Positions 33,695 to 42,271 of a DNA stretch of 64,000 nucleotides are shown one piece after another (positions within the stretch are counted from its first letter, which is position 1; each line of letters begins with the position of its first letter). Origin of the DNA: Variovorax sp. OV329. Its GTDB lineage: Bacteria; Pseudomonadota; Gammaproteobacteria; Burkholderiales; Burkholderiaceae_C. The notes beneath the pieces were generated by a model that made no database searches, was not told the origin of the DNA, and saw only the letters and a list, made by a program, of their open reading frames with translations. Location: assembly GCF_900114785.1 (NCBI RefSeq), contig NZ_FOUG01000007.1, positions 62,001 through 126,000 of the forward strand, written 5' to 3'. A program made the position numbers and the translations under genes.

Positions 33695-33866
33695 GGTGAT
33701 CGTCCCCAGGCGTTGTCTTCGTGCAAATGCTTGGAATCAAAGTCTAGGCAAATCGACGCATGGGGGTGTTCGGATTTGCACCGCCGAGCGAACCCGGCCC
33801 TTGTCGCACTTGCCTGTTCAGGTTCCGGCTCAGGGGATCGGACACGAATTTGCACTGGATGTTCGA

Positions 33867-33895
33867 TTGACAGCCTCAGGTGCCACTGCGAGACT
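33867..33895 (+). promoter_or_regulatory. candidate promoter for the DUF2092-like lipoprotein gene
   Basis: A perfect TTGACA (33867-33872) is followed after 17 bases by GAGACT (33890-33895), a weak -10. It lies in the 238-base region between the divergent aidB-like and lipoprotein genes. Confidence 0.35.
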
Positions 33896-33932
33896 GCGCC
33901 GCGTCATTGGATGAAAGAACAAGGAGGTTCAA

Positions 33933-34805
33933 TTGACGAAGCCATCTCTTTTTGCGCAGCTTGCGCGCTTGCGCCGGCCACTGGCCTGCGCGGCCCTGGT
34001 ATGCGGCGGCCTGGTGCTCGCCGGCTGCTCGAGCACGCCAGGCGCCCCCACCGCGGCGCCAGCTGCTTCCAGCACGAGCGCAGACGCCGCCGCCAGGCCG
34101 GCCGCGGCCACACCTGCGCCGGAGAAGAACCCCGCCGTCATCGCCCGGATGAAGGAAATGAGCGCCTACCTGCGCTCGCTCAAGACCTTCCAGGTGACTT
34201 CGCAGACCACCATCGACGACGTGATGGACACGGGCCAGAAGATCCAGTTCGGCGGCGTGGTGGGCTATCGCTTCGTGGCACCCGACAAGCTGCGCGCCTT
34301 CGTTCGCAGCGACCGCGTCTGGCGCGACTTCTACTACGACGGCAAGACGCTCACCCAGGTGGCGCCGCGAATGAACTACTACGCCAGCATGCCGGCCTCC
34401 GGCACCGTGGGCAGCGTCCTCAGGAAGATGCTCGACGAGTACGACATCGACATGCCGCTGGGCGACCTGTTCACCTGGGGCACCACCGAGGACAGCGTCA
34501 ACAATCTCACCTCGGCCATCCTGATCGGCCCGGCCTACATCGACGGCGTGGAAGTCGAGCACTTCGCTTTGCGCCAGGACGCCGTGGACTGGCAGGTGTG
34601 GATACAAAAGGGCGAGCAGCCGCTACCGCGCAAGCTGGTCATCACCACCACCGACGAAGTCCAGCAGCCGCAGTACATCGCCAACCTGAGCTGGTACACC
34701 AGCATCCGTCCGCGGCCCGGCGAATTCACCTACACGCCCGCCAAGGGAGCGATGCGCATCACGCAGGCTCCCAAGAATGCACAGCAGCAGCCGGCCGCCA
34801 AGTGA
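33933..34805 (+). CDS. DUF2092-like lipoprotein
   Basis: About 290 residues from TTG 33933, chosen because a strong AAGGAGG lies six bases upstream. Lipobox LVLAGC puts the lipidated Cys at about residue 30. After an Ala/Pro linker, the domain from about 65 resembles DUF2092 and LolA/LolB-type lipoprotein-binding folds: MSAYLRSLKTFQV, YRFVAPDKLRAFVR, FYYDGKTLTQV and LITTTDE-like strands. Function is unknown. The gene downstream starts 16 bases later. Confidence 0.82.
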   Translation: MTKPSLFAQLARLRRPLACAALVCGGLVLAGCSSTPGAPTAAPAASSTSADAAARPAAATPAPEKNPAVIARMKEMSAYLRSLKTFQVTSQTTIDDVMDTGQKIQFGGVVGYRFVAPDKLRAFVRSDRVWRDFYYDGKTLTQVAPRMNYYASMPASGTVGSVLRKMLDEYDIDMPLGDLFTWGTTEDSVNNLTSAILIGPAYIDGVEVEHFALRQDAVDWQVWIQKGEQPLPRKLVITTTDEVQQPQYIANLSWYTSIRPRPGEFTYTPAKGAMRITQAPKNAQQQPAAK

Positions 34806-34821
34806 AGAAAGGGAGCGCCAA

Positions 34822-35298
34822 ATGAATCGCAAGCTCTGGAAGACGCGCTATTTGCTCTCCACCCTGTTGGCCAGTGCCCTGTTCGTGTCGCTGGCCGAGG
34901 AGGCCATGGCCGACCGCATGGTCAGCGGCGGCACACGCACCTCGGTCAACCGCAGTGCCAGTGCCAATGTCAATCGCAACGTGGGCGCCACCGCCAACAC
35001 GAACGTCAACCGAAACGTCAATGCCAACGTCAATCGGAACGTGAACACCAACGTGAACCGCAATGTGAACGTCGATGTGGATGTGGACCGCAACTGGCAC
35101 CCGGTGGCCACCGCCGCGGTGGCCACTGCCGCCGTCGCCACCACGGCCGCGGTTATCGGCTCGATGACGCGCACCCTGCCGCCTGCCTGTGTTCCGGTGC
35201 AGGCCGGCGCCGTGGTCTATCAGCAATGTGGCGGCGTGTACTACCAGCCGCAGTACGTGGGCACCGCAGTGCAGTACGTCGTGGTACCGGCACCCTGA
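34822..35298 (+). CDS. exported Asn/Val-repeat protein
   Basis: A 158-residue protein from ATG 34822 with a signal peptide (about 1-31, ending AMA). The centre (about 45-92) is a regular Asn-rich repeat, NVNRNVNx, of eight residues encoded by 24-base units. An Ala/Val-rich hydrophobic segment (about 95-118) and a Tyr/Gln/Cys tail follow. I do not recognise a named function. It lies in an operon with the DUF2092-like lipoprotein gene, 16 bases apart. Confidence 0.75.
   Translation: MNRKLWKTRYLLSTLLASALFVSLAEEAMADRMVSGGTRTSVNRSASANVNRNVGATANTNVNRNVNANVNRNVNTNVNRNVNVDVDVDRNWHPVATAAVATAAVATTAAVIGSMTRTLPPACVPVQAGAVVYQQCGGVYYQPQYVGTAVQYVVVPAP
34992..35082. repeat. 24-base coding tandem repeat
   Basis: About three to four imperfect 24-base units built on AACGTCAACCG-type and AACGTGAACAC-type blocks, encoding the NVNRNVNx repeat of the protein at 34822. 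Confidence 0.65.
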
Positions 35299-35355
35299 TT
35301 CACGGACTCCAATCCCCGGCCCAACGGCGCCAGGCACGCGGCCTTGAGAGGCGCG

Positions 35356-35378
35356 ACTGCCGGCGCAAGGCCGGCAGT
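35356..35378. other. hairpin between convergent genes
   Basis: ACTGCCGGC (35356-35364), five-base loop, GCCGGCAGT (35370-35378): a perfect 9-base stem between the stop codons at 35298 (+) and 35401 (-). No T run follows on either strand, so it is at best a rho-independent-like pause or a transcript-end stabiliser. Confidence 0.4.
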
Positions 35379-35400
35379 TGAAAATGGTTGCGGACGCAGT

Positions 35401-36348
35401 TCAGCGCGCGTTGCGCCGGGCCAGGTCGAGGTTGCCGCCGGTGGTGTTGAAGGAGATGGTGGGCGCGCTGAAGTCGCTCAAGGGCGCGCCCAGGCCGATC
35501 TCGCCGCTGCCGTGCAGAACGCACTCCTCGCGGCGCAGCGCGATCTCGCCGCTGGCGCCTGCGGTGCCATGAAAGCGCACCCAGGTGCCATAGGTGCTCA
35601 CGTCCACCAGTACGCAGCTGCCGCTGCGCGCCTCGATGCGCGCATGCAGGCGTGAAACCCGCGGATCGTTCACCACGAACTGCGCCTCGTCCACCCGCCC
35701 CAGGTGGATGGGCAGCTGCGTGGCCCGGAAGGACGTGCGAACGTCCAGCCAGCTCAGCTCGATCTGGCCGAAGGTGGAATCGGGAACGCGCTGCGGTGGC
35801 ACCAGGGTTGCGGGCATGGTGAGGAACTCCGTGACCTCGTCCTGCCAGTCGATGCGGTAGACCACCGGCATCTCGTTCTTGCCGCGGATGTTGATGGGAC
35901 CCAGGTTGCGATGGCGCGCGTCGACGCCGCCCAACTGGTCGATCACTGCCTCGGTGGCCCAGATCTGGCTCGGCCCGGCCAGGTCGCTCAGGCGGGAAGC
36001 CAGGTTGACCGCGTCGCCGTAGCAGTCGCCATCGACCTCCACCACTTCGCCGCTGGCCACGCCGATCTGCAGCTCCATGCGCAGGGGTGCGGGCCAGGTC
36101 AGGAGGCGCTTCTGGTGATTGCGCTGGAGCTCGAGCACGGCGCCGGTGGCGGTGCCGCCACTGGTAAAGACGGCGAAAACGCCGTCACCAAGCGACTTCA
36201 CGACCCGGCCACCGTGGGCTTCGCACACGCTCCCGATCCACTGGATCAGCCGCGTGACCGTCTCGGTAGCCCGCGCATTGCCCATGGCTTCGAATACGCG
36301 CGTGCTGCCGGTCAGATCGGCAAATACAACCGTCGTTTGAGCGCCCAT
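35401..36348 (-). CDS. class III nucleotide cyclase with C-terminal FHA domain
   Basis: A 315-residue protein. The cyclase domain (about 1-165) opens VVFADLTGSTRVF and contains VVKSLGDGVFAVF and DCYGDAVNLASRL. The two metal-binding Asp residues (FAD and GDG) are visible. The C-terminal FHA domain (about 215-300) has IHLGRVDEAQFVV and SRLHARI. No transmembrane or sensor domain is present. FHA binding of a phosphothreonine protein could control the cyclase. This is an inference; a Hanks kinase gene is present at 15912. Confidence 0.9.
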   Translation of the reverse strand: MGAQTTVVFADLTGSTRVFEAMGNARATETVTRLIQWIGSVCEAHGGRVVKSLGDGVFAVFTSGGTATGAVLELQRNHQKRLLTWPAPLRMELQIGVASGEVVEVDGDCYGDAVNLASRLSDLAGPSQIWATEAVIDQLGGVDARHRNLGPINIRGKNEMPVVYRIDWQDEVTEFLTMPATLVPPQRVPDSTFGQIELSWLDVRTSFRATQLPIHLGRVDEAQFVVNDPRVSRLHARIEARSGSCVLVDVSTYGTWVRFHGTAGASGEIALRREECVLHGSGEIGLGAPLSDFSAPTISFNTTGGNLDLARRNAR

Positions 36349-36682
36349 GTATTAGTAATGCTTCCTCGCGATCCCTTCCTTGCGATCGCCTGGGTGATTA
36401 TGGCAAATAGTCACATTCCGCACGGAAATGTCGCCCTGCCCGCTTGCAAAACATCGAGAAACCGTGGCGCTCTGGCGATTTGGCACAACACTTCTCCTCA
36501 ATGTTGGGGATAGCGAGAAAAAGTAATACGAAGGTTGGCTTTCCTCTGAAGCCTCATGAGCATTTGTGTGAACTATGTTGTTTTTGAACAAGATTAACTG
36601 TTAACCATCTTGTCTAGGCCACCCCACCACCGTTAATGTTCACCACGCAACAGGACGTTTGACCTCTAGACAGTTCGTAAAC
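36349..36682. other. AT-rich intergenic region, 334 bases
   Basis: It separates the divergent cyclase-FHA gene and the gene at 36683. The sequence is clearly richer in A and T than its surroundings, especially 36510-36620, and includes a near-palindrome TTAACTGTTAA (36594-36604). I see no convincing promoter pair. The one short open frame here (36352-36591, - strand) has atypical composition and is not supported. Confidence 0.5.
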
Positions 36683-37015
36683 ATGGTGACCCTGCGTAAG
36701 CTCATTCGCTTTCTGCCGATCCCGACTTTTGGCCTTCGCCAATCGGAGGAACGGCGCGCCGGCGAGATCCGCGTGGCCATGCTGAACATGCTGCGCCTGC
36801 ACGGTGGCCATTCGGTCGGTCGGGTGGCCCAGCGCGTGCAATTCGCCGACGACCTGGAAGCGCTGTGGTACCTGCGCCAGGACGTGATGACCGCCCTGGG
36901 CGACATCGACAGCGAAGGCTCGGCCCGCCACCAGATGAAGCAGATCAACAGCATGTTCCGGGGTCGCCTCCCCGATGCCATGGGTCCGCGCACCCATAGG
37001 CGCATCCCCTCCTGA
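36683..37015 (+). CDS. hypothetical small protein
   Basis: A 110-residue protein from ATG 36683; TTG 36659 is an alternative start. It is basic and predicted mostly helical, with RRAGEIRVAMLNMLRLHGG followed by DLEALWYLRQDVMTALGDIDSEG (shown in two parts here). No signal, membrane segment or known domain. It follows an AT-rich region. It precedes the ldcA-like gene on the opposite strand. Confidence 0.55.
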   Translation: MVTLRKLIRFLPIPTFGLRQSEERRAGEIRVAMLNMLRLHGGHSVGRVAQRVQFADDLEALWYLRQDVMTALGDIDSEGSARHQMKQINSMFRGRLPDAMGPRTHRRIPS

Positions 37016-37085
37016 CCCATCGCGCCTGCCCGCCCGCGGCAGGCCGCCTCCCCAAGATCAGCCCGTCACGCCGGCATCAGCCGCC

Positions 37086-38057
37086 TCAATGGTGGTGTGC
37101 GTGGTCGTGGTCGTGGTCGTCATGGCCATGGTGGCGGTGGCCCCAGACCATGAACACGTCGCGGCCGTCCGCCGCGAGCTCGACCTGGGCGCCGACGGGC
37201 AGCAGCACCTTGGTCGGCACATGGCCGAAGGGCAGCCCGGTCAGCACCGGCACTTTCAGCAGGCCACGCAGCCGCTCCACCACGCCCGGCAGGCCGAAGC
37301 CCCGGTCGTGCGGCACCTTCTTGTAGCCCGTGAACTGGCCCAGCACGACGGCCTTCTGCCGCGCCAGCACACCGGCGTGCCGCAGTTGGTCGAGCATGCG
37401 CTCGACGCGGTAGGGGTGCTCGTTGACGTCCTCCAGGAACAGCACGCCCTTGTCCACGGCCGGGAAGTACGGCGTGCCCAGCAGGGCCGTCAGCACGCAC
37501 AGGTTGCCGCCCCACAGCGTGGCGCCATGGATGGCGCGCAGCTTCTCGCCCACGGCCGCGTCGCGCGCCGGCAGGCGCCAGCCGGTGCCTTCGCCCTGCC
37601 CGTGCAGCAGGTCGTCGAAGCAAGCCTCCATGATGTCGTCGGCGCCGGCTTCGGCACCAAAGTCCTCGCCCAGCGCCGGACCCGCCCAGGTCACCGCGCC
37701 GGTCTTGGCCAGCATGGCCAACTGGAAGGCAGTGAAGTCGGACAGGCCCACGAACTCGGTGCCGCGGTCGATGGCCTTGGCCACCGCCTTGTAGGGCAGT
37801 GCGTCGAGGATGCGGGTCAGGCCGTAGCCGCCGCGCGAGATGAGCGCCACGTCGGCGCCGCTGGCCGCGGCCCGGCCGATGGCCGCCAGGCGGGTGGCGT
37901 CGTCGCCGGCAAAGCGCTGCTGGCTCTTCAGTGCGGCCTCGTCGACCTCGACCTCGTGGCCCAGCGCCTTCAGGCGCTTCACGCCGCGCTTGAATGCCGC
38001 CTTGTCGCGCACGGCGCTGGAGGGGGAATAGATGTAGATGTGCTTTTTCTTGCTCAT
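37086..38057 (-). CDS. ldcA: LD-carboxypeptidase (LdcA/MccF family, peptidase S66)
   Basis: A 323-residue cytoplasmic serine peptidase that trims the terminal D-Ala from tetrapeptide muropeptides during cell-wall recycling. The nucleophile Ser is in FVGLSDFTAFQ (about residue 105), Glu in GVLFLEDVNE and His in GLPFGHVPTK. The last 17 residues are an unusual His/Asp tail (HRHHGHDDHDHDHAHHH), which could bind metal. It is the last of four genes with 4-base overlaps. Member identity within S66 is likely but not certain. Confidence 0.88.
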   Translation of the reverse strand: MSKKKHIYIYSPSSAVRDKAAFKRGVKRLKALGHEVEVDEAALKSQQRFAGDDATRLAAIGRAAASGADVALISRGGYGLTRILDALPYKAVAKAIDRGTEFVGLSDFTAFQLAMLAKTGAVTWAGPALGEDFGAEAGADDIMEACFDDLLHGQGEGTGWRLPARDAAVGEKLRAIHGATLWGGNLCVLTALLGTPYFPAVDKGVLFLEDVNEHPYRVERMLDQLRHAGVLARQKAVVLGQFTGYKKVPHDRGFGLPGVVERLRGLLKVPVLTGLPFGHVPTKVLLPVGAQVELAADGRDVFMVWGHRHHGHDDHDHDHAHHH

Positions 38058-39172
38058 GTCGCGGCGAAGTATCCCATTGCGCGCCGGGCCAGCGCCCTCG
38101 CTTCCCCGGGCGCGACCTGCCGCGCCTTGCGGGGCTTGCCGAAGACACGCAAGGCGGCCTCGTAGCCGCGATCGGGAAATGGCGCGCGCCGGGCGTCTTC
38201 CAGTTCCGGCGCGGGGCTTTCCGGGGCGATCAGCAATTGCGCCACGCGCCCGGGCGCGGCGGCAGCCAGGGCCTCGCCAAGGCCTCGCATGCTCTCGGCG
38301 ACGACGAGCACGGCCCGCTCTACACCCACTCGCTCAAGCCACTGCTGCAGGACATCCCGGTGCCAGTCGGCCGTGTGGAAGGCCTCGCGCTTGGGCTTGT
38401 CGCTCTTGCCGAAGCCGACCAGGTCAGGTGCCAGCACACGCGGCACGCCGGCCGCGAGCAGCGCTTCGATCAGGCCGCGCTCATGGTGGCTCCACAGTCC
38501 GGCGCCGTGCAGGCAGACGCAGGCCGGACCGGGTGCCGCATCCGGTGCTGTGTCCAGGTAGCTCATCCTCAATCCCTGCAAGGCCGCGAGGTCCGCGAGC
38601 TGGCATTCCGTCCAGGGGGACGGTGCCAGGCCGTCGAAGCAGGACTCGGGTGTGCGCAGGGCATCGTCGCGCAGGGGCTGGGCGGCGGCCTTCGCCACTT
38701 CGCGACGGCCACGGAAGAAGCCCTGCAGCAGCTGCGCGCAATCCTCGGCCAGCACGCCGCCCTGTACCTGCGTCTGGTGGTTGAGCTGCGGTTGGGCGAA
38801 CAGGTCCACCACCGAGCCGGCCGCCCCGGTCCTGGGATCGGCCGCGCCGAAGACGACGCGCGACAGCCGCGCATGCAGCATCGCACCGGCGCACATGGCA
38901 CAGGGCTCGAGGGTGACGAAGAGCTCGCAGCCGTCGAGCCGGTAGTTGCCCAGCGCCCGGGCGGCGGCACGCAGGGCCTGGATCTCGGCATGTGCGGTCG
39001 GGTCGTGCCCGGCCACCGGCGCGTTCCGGCCGGTGGCCAGCACCGCCCCATCCTTGACCAGCACTGCGCCAACCGGAACCTCGCCCGCGTCCATGGCAGC
39101 ACGCGCCTCGGCCAGCGCCAGCGCCATCCAGTGCGCATCCTTGCCGTCCTTGGCAGGGCTTGCGCTGCTCAC
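38054..39172 (-). CDS. tadA: tRNA adenosine deaminase TadA fused to an alpha/beta hydrolase-like domain
   Basis: About 372 residues from GTG 39172. The N-terminal part (about 1-155) is TadA, which makes inosine at position 34 of tRNA-Arg. Zinc motifs are HAEIQAL and EPCAMCAGAM. The C-terminal part (about 175-372) is an alpha/beta hydrolase fold: VCLHGAGLWSHHERG and LAPDLVGFGKSDKP. Its nucleophile elbow reads VAESMRG instead of GxSxG, and no clear late catalytic His is seen, so activity is doubtful. Similar fusions are, to my knowledge, known in Burkholderiales. Confidence 0.88.
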   Translation of the reverse strand: MSSASPAKDGKDAHWMALALAEARAAMDAGEVPVGAVLVKDGAVLATGRNAPVAGHDPTAHAEIQALRAAARALGNYRLDGCELFVTLEPCAMCAGAMLHARLSRVVFGAADPRTGAAGSVVDLFAQPQLNHQTQVQGGVLAEDCAQLLQGFFRGRREVAKAAAQPLRDDALRTPESCFDGLAPSPWTECQLADLAALQGLRMSYLDTAPDAAPGPACVCLHGAGLWSHHERGLIEALLAAGVPRVLAPDLVGFGKSDKPKREAFHTADWHRDVLQQWLERVGVERAVLVVAESMRGLGEALAAAAPGRVAQLLIAPESPAPELEDARRAPFPDRGYEAALRVFGKPRKARQVAPGEARALARRAMGYFAAT

Positions 39173-39396
39173 TTGGCCTCGTCGGGCAGCGCGCGCGGCT
39201 GCTGCATGGCGGCGTCGAGCGACTGCTTGAACTGCTCCTGCACCTGGCGCGGGTTCGACGTTGCCGCCGCCGGCGCTGCCTGCCCCGTCGCGGAAGGCAG
39301 GGCGGGCGCGACGGTGGTGCCCAACTGCTTCCTGAGCAGCAGGCCGACGATCACCAGCGCCAGCACCAGCCCCAACAGCCCGAAGATGCGGATCAC
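39169..39396 (-). CDS. small single-helix membrane protein
   Basis: A 75-residue protein from GTG 39396, overlapping its neighbours on both sides by four bases (GTGA). One membrane helix (about 4-24, LGLVLALVIVGLLL), then an Ala/Pro linker and a charged helix rich in Gln (RQVQEQFKQSLDAAM). No family recognised. Its place in the tightly packed operon argues that it is real. Confidence 0.75.
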   Translation of the reverse strand: MIRIFGLLGLVLALVIVGLLLRKQLGTTVAPALPSATGQAAPAAATSNPRQVQEQFKQSLDAAMQQPRALPDEAK

Positions 39397-40046
39397 GAGT
39401 CCAGCTCCTTCGGCGAGGGCATCGCGTCCACCTGCAGGCCCAGGCGGCGCATCCAGCCGGCCAGTGCCTGCTCGTCGGGCGACCCCGAGGCATAGCGGGC
39501 ATGCAGTGCCACGTGGGATTCCGGACGGTGCTGGTTGATCTTGATCTTGCACTGCAGCTGGGTGACGCGCAGCTCGAAGCCCACGATGCCGGCCAGCAGC
39601 TTCAGCTGGAACTCCTCGCCCAGGTCGCGCCATTGCTGCGCGTAGGGCGGCTCGTGCTCGCCGATGAGGCGCTTGAGCAGCGCGTCCTTTTCCGGCGGTG
39701 TCTCCACCAGCCGGGCCTGCACGGTGCAGTGCACCGCCAGGTAGTTCCAGGTGGGCACCCTCGCCAGGTCCGGGTAAACCGAGGGCGACATATAGGCATG
39801 CGGCCCGAGGAAGGTGACCACCGCCTGCGGCCTGGCCTGGAGATGGCGCCATTGCGCGTTGGGCTTGGCGCAGTGCCCCCAAAGGACCAGCTCGCCGTCG
39901 CCGCGCTCTTCCGGCACCAGCGGAAGATGGCTGACGAAGGGAAGCCCCTCGTCGTCGGTGGTGATCAGGCTGGCGAAGGCGTTGGCGCGCATGAGCTCGA
40001 CGGCCACGGCGCGGTCCTTGGCATTGAATTGAGGTGGCAGGTACAT
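39393..40046 (-). CDS. PaiB-family FMN-binding protein
   Basis: A 217-residue protein with the PaiB layout: MYLPPQFNAKDRAVAVELMR, HLPLVPEERG, AVVTFLGPHAYMSPSVYP, VPTWNYLAVH and GIVGFELRV. PaiB proteins have a split-barrel flavin-binding fold. Bacillus PaiB is a negative regulator of sporulation and protease genes, but the function in proteobacteria is not established. It is the first gene of the four-gene overlapping operon down to 37086. Confidence 0.92.
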   Translation of the reverse strand: MYLPPQFNAKDRAVAVELMRANAFASLITTDDEGLPFVSHLPLVPEERGDGELVLWGHCAKPNAQWRHLQARPQAVVTFLGPHAYMSPSVYPDLARVPTWNYLAVHCTVQARLVETPPEKDALLKRLIGEHEPPYAQQWRDLGEEFQLKLLAGIVGFELRVTQLQCKIKINQHRPESHVALHARYASGSPDEQALAGWMRRLGLQVDAMPSPKELDS

Positions 40047-40072
40047 GGCTGCAGGTGTGGTGGGGCCAGTGG

Positions 40073-42256
40073 CTAGTGTGCCAGCGACCCGCCCTCCCGC
40101 AGTCGCTTCGAGATCGCATTGTTCAATTCGCCGACGCTGGCCTGAAGCGCGGCCAGGGCATGCAGCGCTTCATCCCGGCGGTCGGCCAGAACCGCGGCCT
40201 CCAGCACTTCGCAATCGACCTGCACCTGCCGTGCCCGAACCAGGCGCGCTGCCCCCTTGATGCGGTGCGCCAGGGACGCAGCCTGCGCCCCCGCGCCGGT
40301 GCGAACCAGGCCGGCCAAGCTGACCAGGTCGCCCACGTTAGCATGCAGCAGGGTGGCCAGGAACTCGGCCTCGACCCCGGGGTCGCCGCCCGCGACGGTC
40401 CTCAGTGCGCCATCGAGGTCGGCAGCCGGATGCTGCGGCACCGTTCGGACCCGCGCATCCAGCAGGCGGCGCTGCAAGGCGCGCCGCAACTCGTCCAGGG
40501 CCAGCGGCTTGGCCAGGCATTCGTCCATGCCGGCATCGAGCGCCAGGTGCCGGTCCTGCTCCCGCACGTGGGCGGTGCAGCCCAGGATCGGGCAGCGCAG
40601 CCCGCCCCGCTCTTGTTCGATCGCGCGGATCCGGGCTGCGAGCGTGTAGCCATCCATCACCGGCATGGCGCAGTCGGCGATGACGGCATCGATGCCGCCT
40701 CCTTGCCAGATGGCCAGGGCCTGTCGGCCGTCTTCCGCCACCACCGCTTCAAAGCCAAGAAAGGCAAGCTGGCGCTGGAGCAGCAGGCGGTTGGCCGGAT
40801 GGTCATCGGCCACGAGGATGTGCAGGCGCCCAGGCATGGGCGCAGGTGGACCGCTCCTGTCTTCGTCGTCTGTCTCCGCCCCGGGTTCCGGCGGGGCCGA
40901 CACGGTCAAGGGCAGGCGCACCCGAATGCTGGTCCCCTTGTCGCGCCGGCTGTCCACCGCGATCTCCCCGCCCATGCGCTCCACGAGCCGCTGGGCGATG
41001 GTCAGGCCCAGGCCGGTGCCGCCCTGCGTGCGCGCGCCGGCCGCCGTCGCCTGGAAAAAGGGGCGGAACAGCTTTCGGACGTCTTCCGGATCCATTCCGA
41101 TGCCGGTATCGGCGATCTCCAGCAGCACCGACTCCGCGCCGCCGGCCACGCCTTGGCTGGCCAGCCGGATGGCGACCTCGCCCGCGTCGGTGAAACGGAT
41201 TGCGTTGCTCACGAGGTTGTTGAGGATCTGACGCAGCCGCGCTGCATCCGCCTCGTGCCAGGCCTGGAGCGATTCGTCGATCTCGATTTCGAAGCGAAGC
41301 CCCCGCTGCGACGCCAGGCCCTGGAACACGTCGGCCACCTCGCGCACGAGCCGCGAAAGCCGCATTGGCCGCGCCACCAGGTCCAGCGCCCCGGCTTCCA
41401 CCTTCGAGAGATCCAGCGCGTCGTCGATCAGGCTGAGCAACGCGTGCGCGGCGCCAAGCGCGAGTTCGGCCGAGTCGCGGTCGGGCTGCGCGAGACGGCC
41501 CTCGCGCAGCAGCAACTCCAGCACGCCGAGCACAGCGTTCATCGGCGTGCGGATCTCGTGGCTCATGGTGGCCAGAAAGCCCGATTTCGCGCGGCTTGCC
41601 GCCTCGGCCTTCGAGCGGGCCGACTCGACCAATTGCGCCAGCCGATGGCGCGCGGTGATGTCGACCACACCGCTCACCAGGCCCTGCGGCGCGCCATCGG
41701 GCCGCACCGCAATCGGCGACGCCCAGTGGATCACGCGCCGCATTTCGCCGCCCACGCGCAGGTCCAGGTCATCGCTTATCGCCGAGCCCTCGGCGAGCAG
41801 ATGCAGGTAGCCCTGGTGAATGTCACGGGCCAGCCCGGCGTTCTCGCCTTCGGCAACGGCTTCGGGCAGGCTTTTTCCGGTGACCATCGGCCACGACACG
41901 CCCAGCAGCTTCAGGTAGGCGCCGTTGCAGAAGCTCAGGCGGGCCTGCGCGTCGCGCACCGCGATGGCGTGCGGCATGCCTTCAAGTACCGCACGCTGGA
42001 AGCGCTGCTGCTCCCGCATCGCCATCTTCATCGCATGATGGCGCGCGGTCTCGACGCTCAGCCGTTGGCGGCCATCCGCGATCAGTGCGAGGCACAGCGC
42101 CCATGCCAGGGCCGCGGCGAGCCAGACTGCGCCCAGCCCCCAGGCGTCCCAGGGGCCGCTGGCAACGGACACGCCCGCTGCCAGCAGGCTGGCGCCTGCC
42201 AGAACCCACGCAACCGTGCGCCAGTGCCTGAGGCGCACGCCAGGCCTTGCATCCAT
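40073..42256 (-). CDS. hybrid sensor histidine kinase (BvgS/EvgS-like, without periplasmic domains)
   Basis: A 727-residue protein. Two N-terminal membrane helices (about 13-33 and 41-60), a PAS domain (about 85-200), HisKA with MSHEIRTPMNAV (phospho-His about 230), HATPase with NLVSNAIRF and GTGLGLTI, a receiver with Asp in IADCAMPVMDG (about 529), and a C-terminal Hpt with LAHRIKGAARL (His about 663). The phosphorelay layout matches BvgS/EvgS, but the large periplasmic solute-binding domains are absent. The response-regulator gene is 15 bases upstream. Confidence 0.93.
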   Translation of the reverse strand: MDARPGVRLRHWRTVAWVLAGASLLAAGVSVASGPWDAWGLGAVWLAAALAWALCLALIADGRQRLSVETARHHAMKMAMREQQRFQRAVLEGMPHAIAVRDAQARLSFCNGAYLKLLGVSWPMVTGKSLPEAVAEGENAGLARDIHQGYLHLLAEGSAISDDLDLRVGGEMRRVIHWASPIAVRPDGAPQGLVSGVVDITARHRLAQLVESARSKAEAASRAKSGFLATMSHEIRTPMNAVLGVLELLLREGRLAQPDRDSAELALGAAHALLSLIDDALDLSKVEAGALDLVARPMRLSRLVREVADVFQGLASQRGLRFEIEIDESLQAWHEADAARLRQILNNLVSNAIRFTDAGEVAIRLASQGVAGGAESVLLEIADTGIGMDPEDVRKLFRPFFQATAAGARTQGGTGLGLTIAQRLVERMGGEIAVDSRRDKGTSIRVRLPLTVSAPPEPGAETDDEDRSGPPAPMPGRLHILVADDHPANRLLLQRQLAFLGFEAVVAEDGRQALAIWQGGGIDAVIADCAMPVMDGYTLAARIRAIEQERGGLRCPILGCTAHVREQDRHLALDAGMDECLAKPLALDELRRALQRRLLDARVRTVPQHPAADLDGALRTVAGGDPGVEAEFLATLLHANVGDLVSLAGLVRTGAGAQAASLAHRIKGAARLVRARQVQVDCEVLEAAVLADRRDEALHALAALQASVGELNNAISKRLREGGSLAH

Positions 42257-42271
42257 GGGGTAGCTGAAGCC

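Noticed and set aside
36352-36591. A 79-codon open frame on the - strand in the AT-rich gap
   Set aside because: No ribosome-binding site, atypical composition and no domain. Its stop lies next to the cyclase start region, where promoters are expected.
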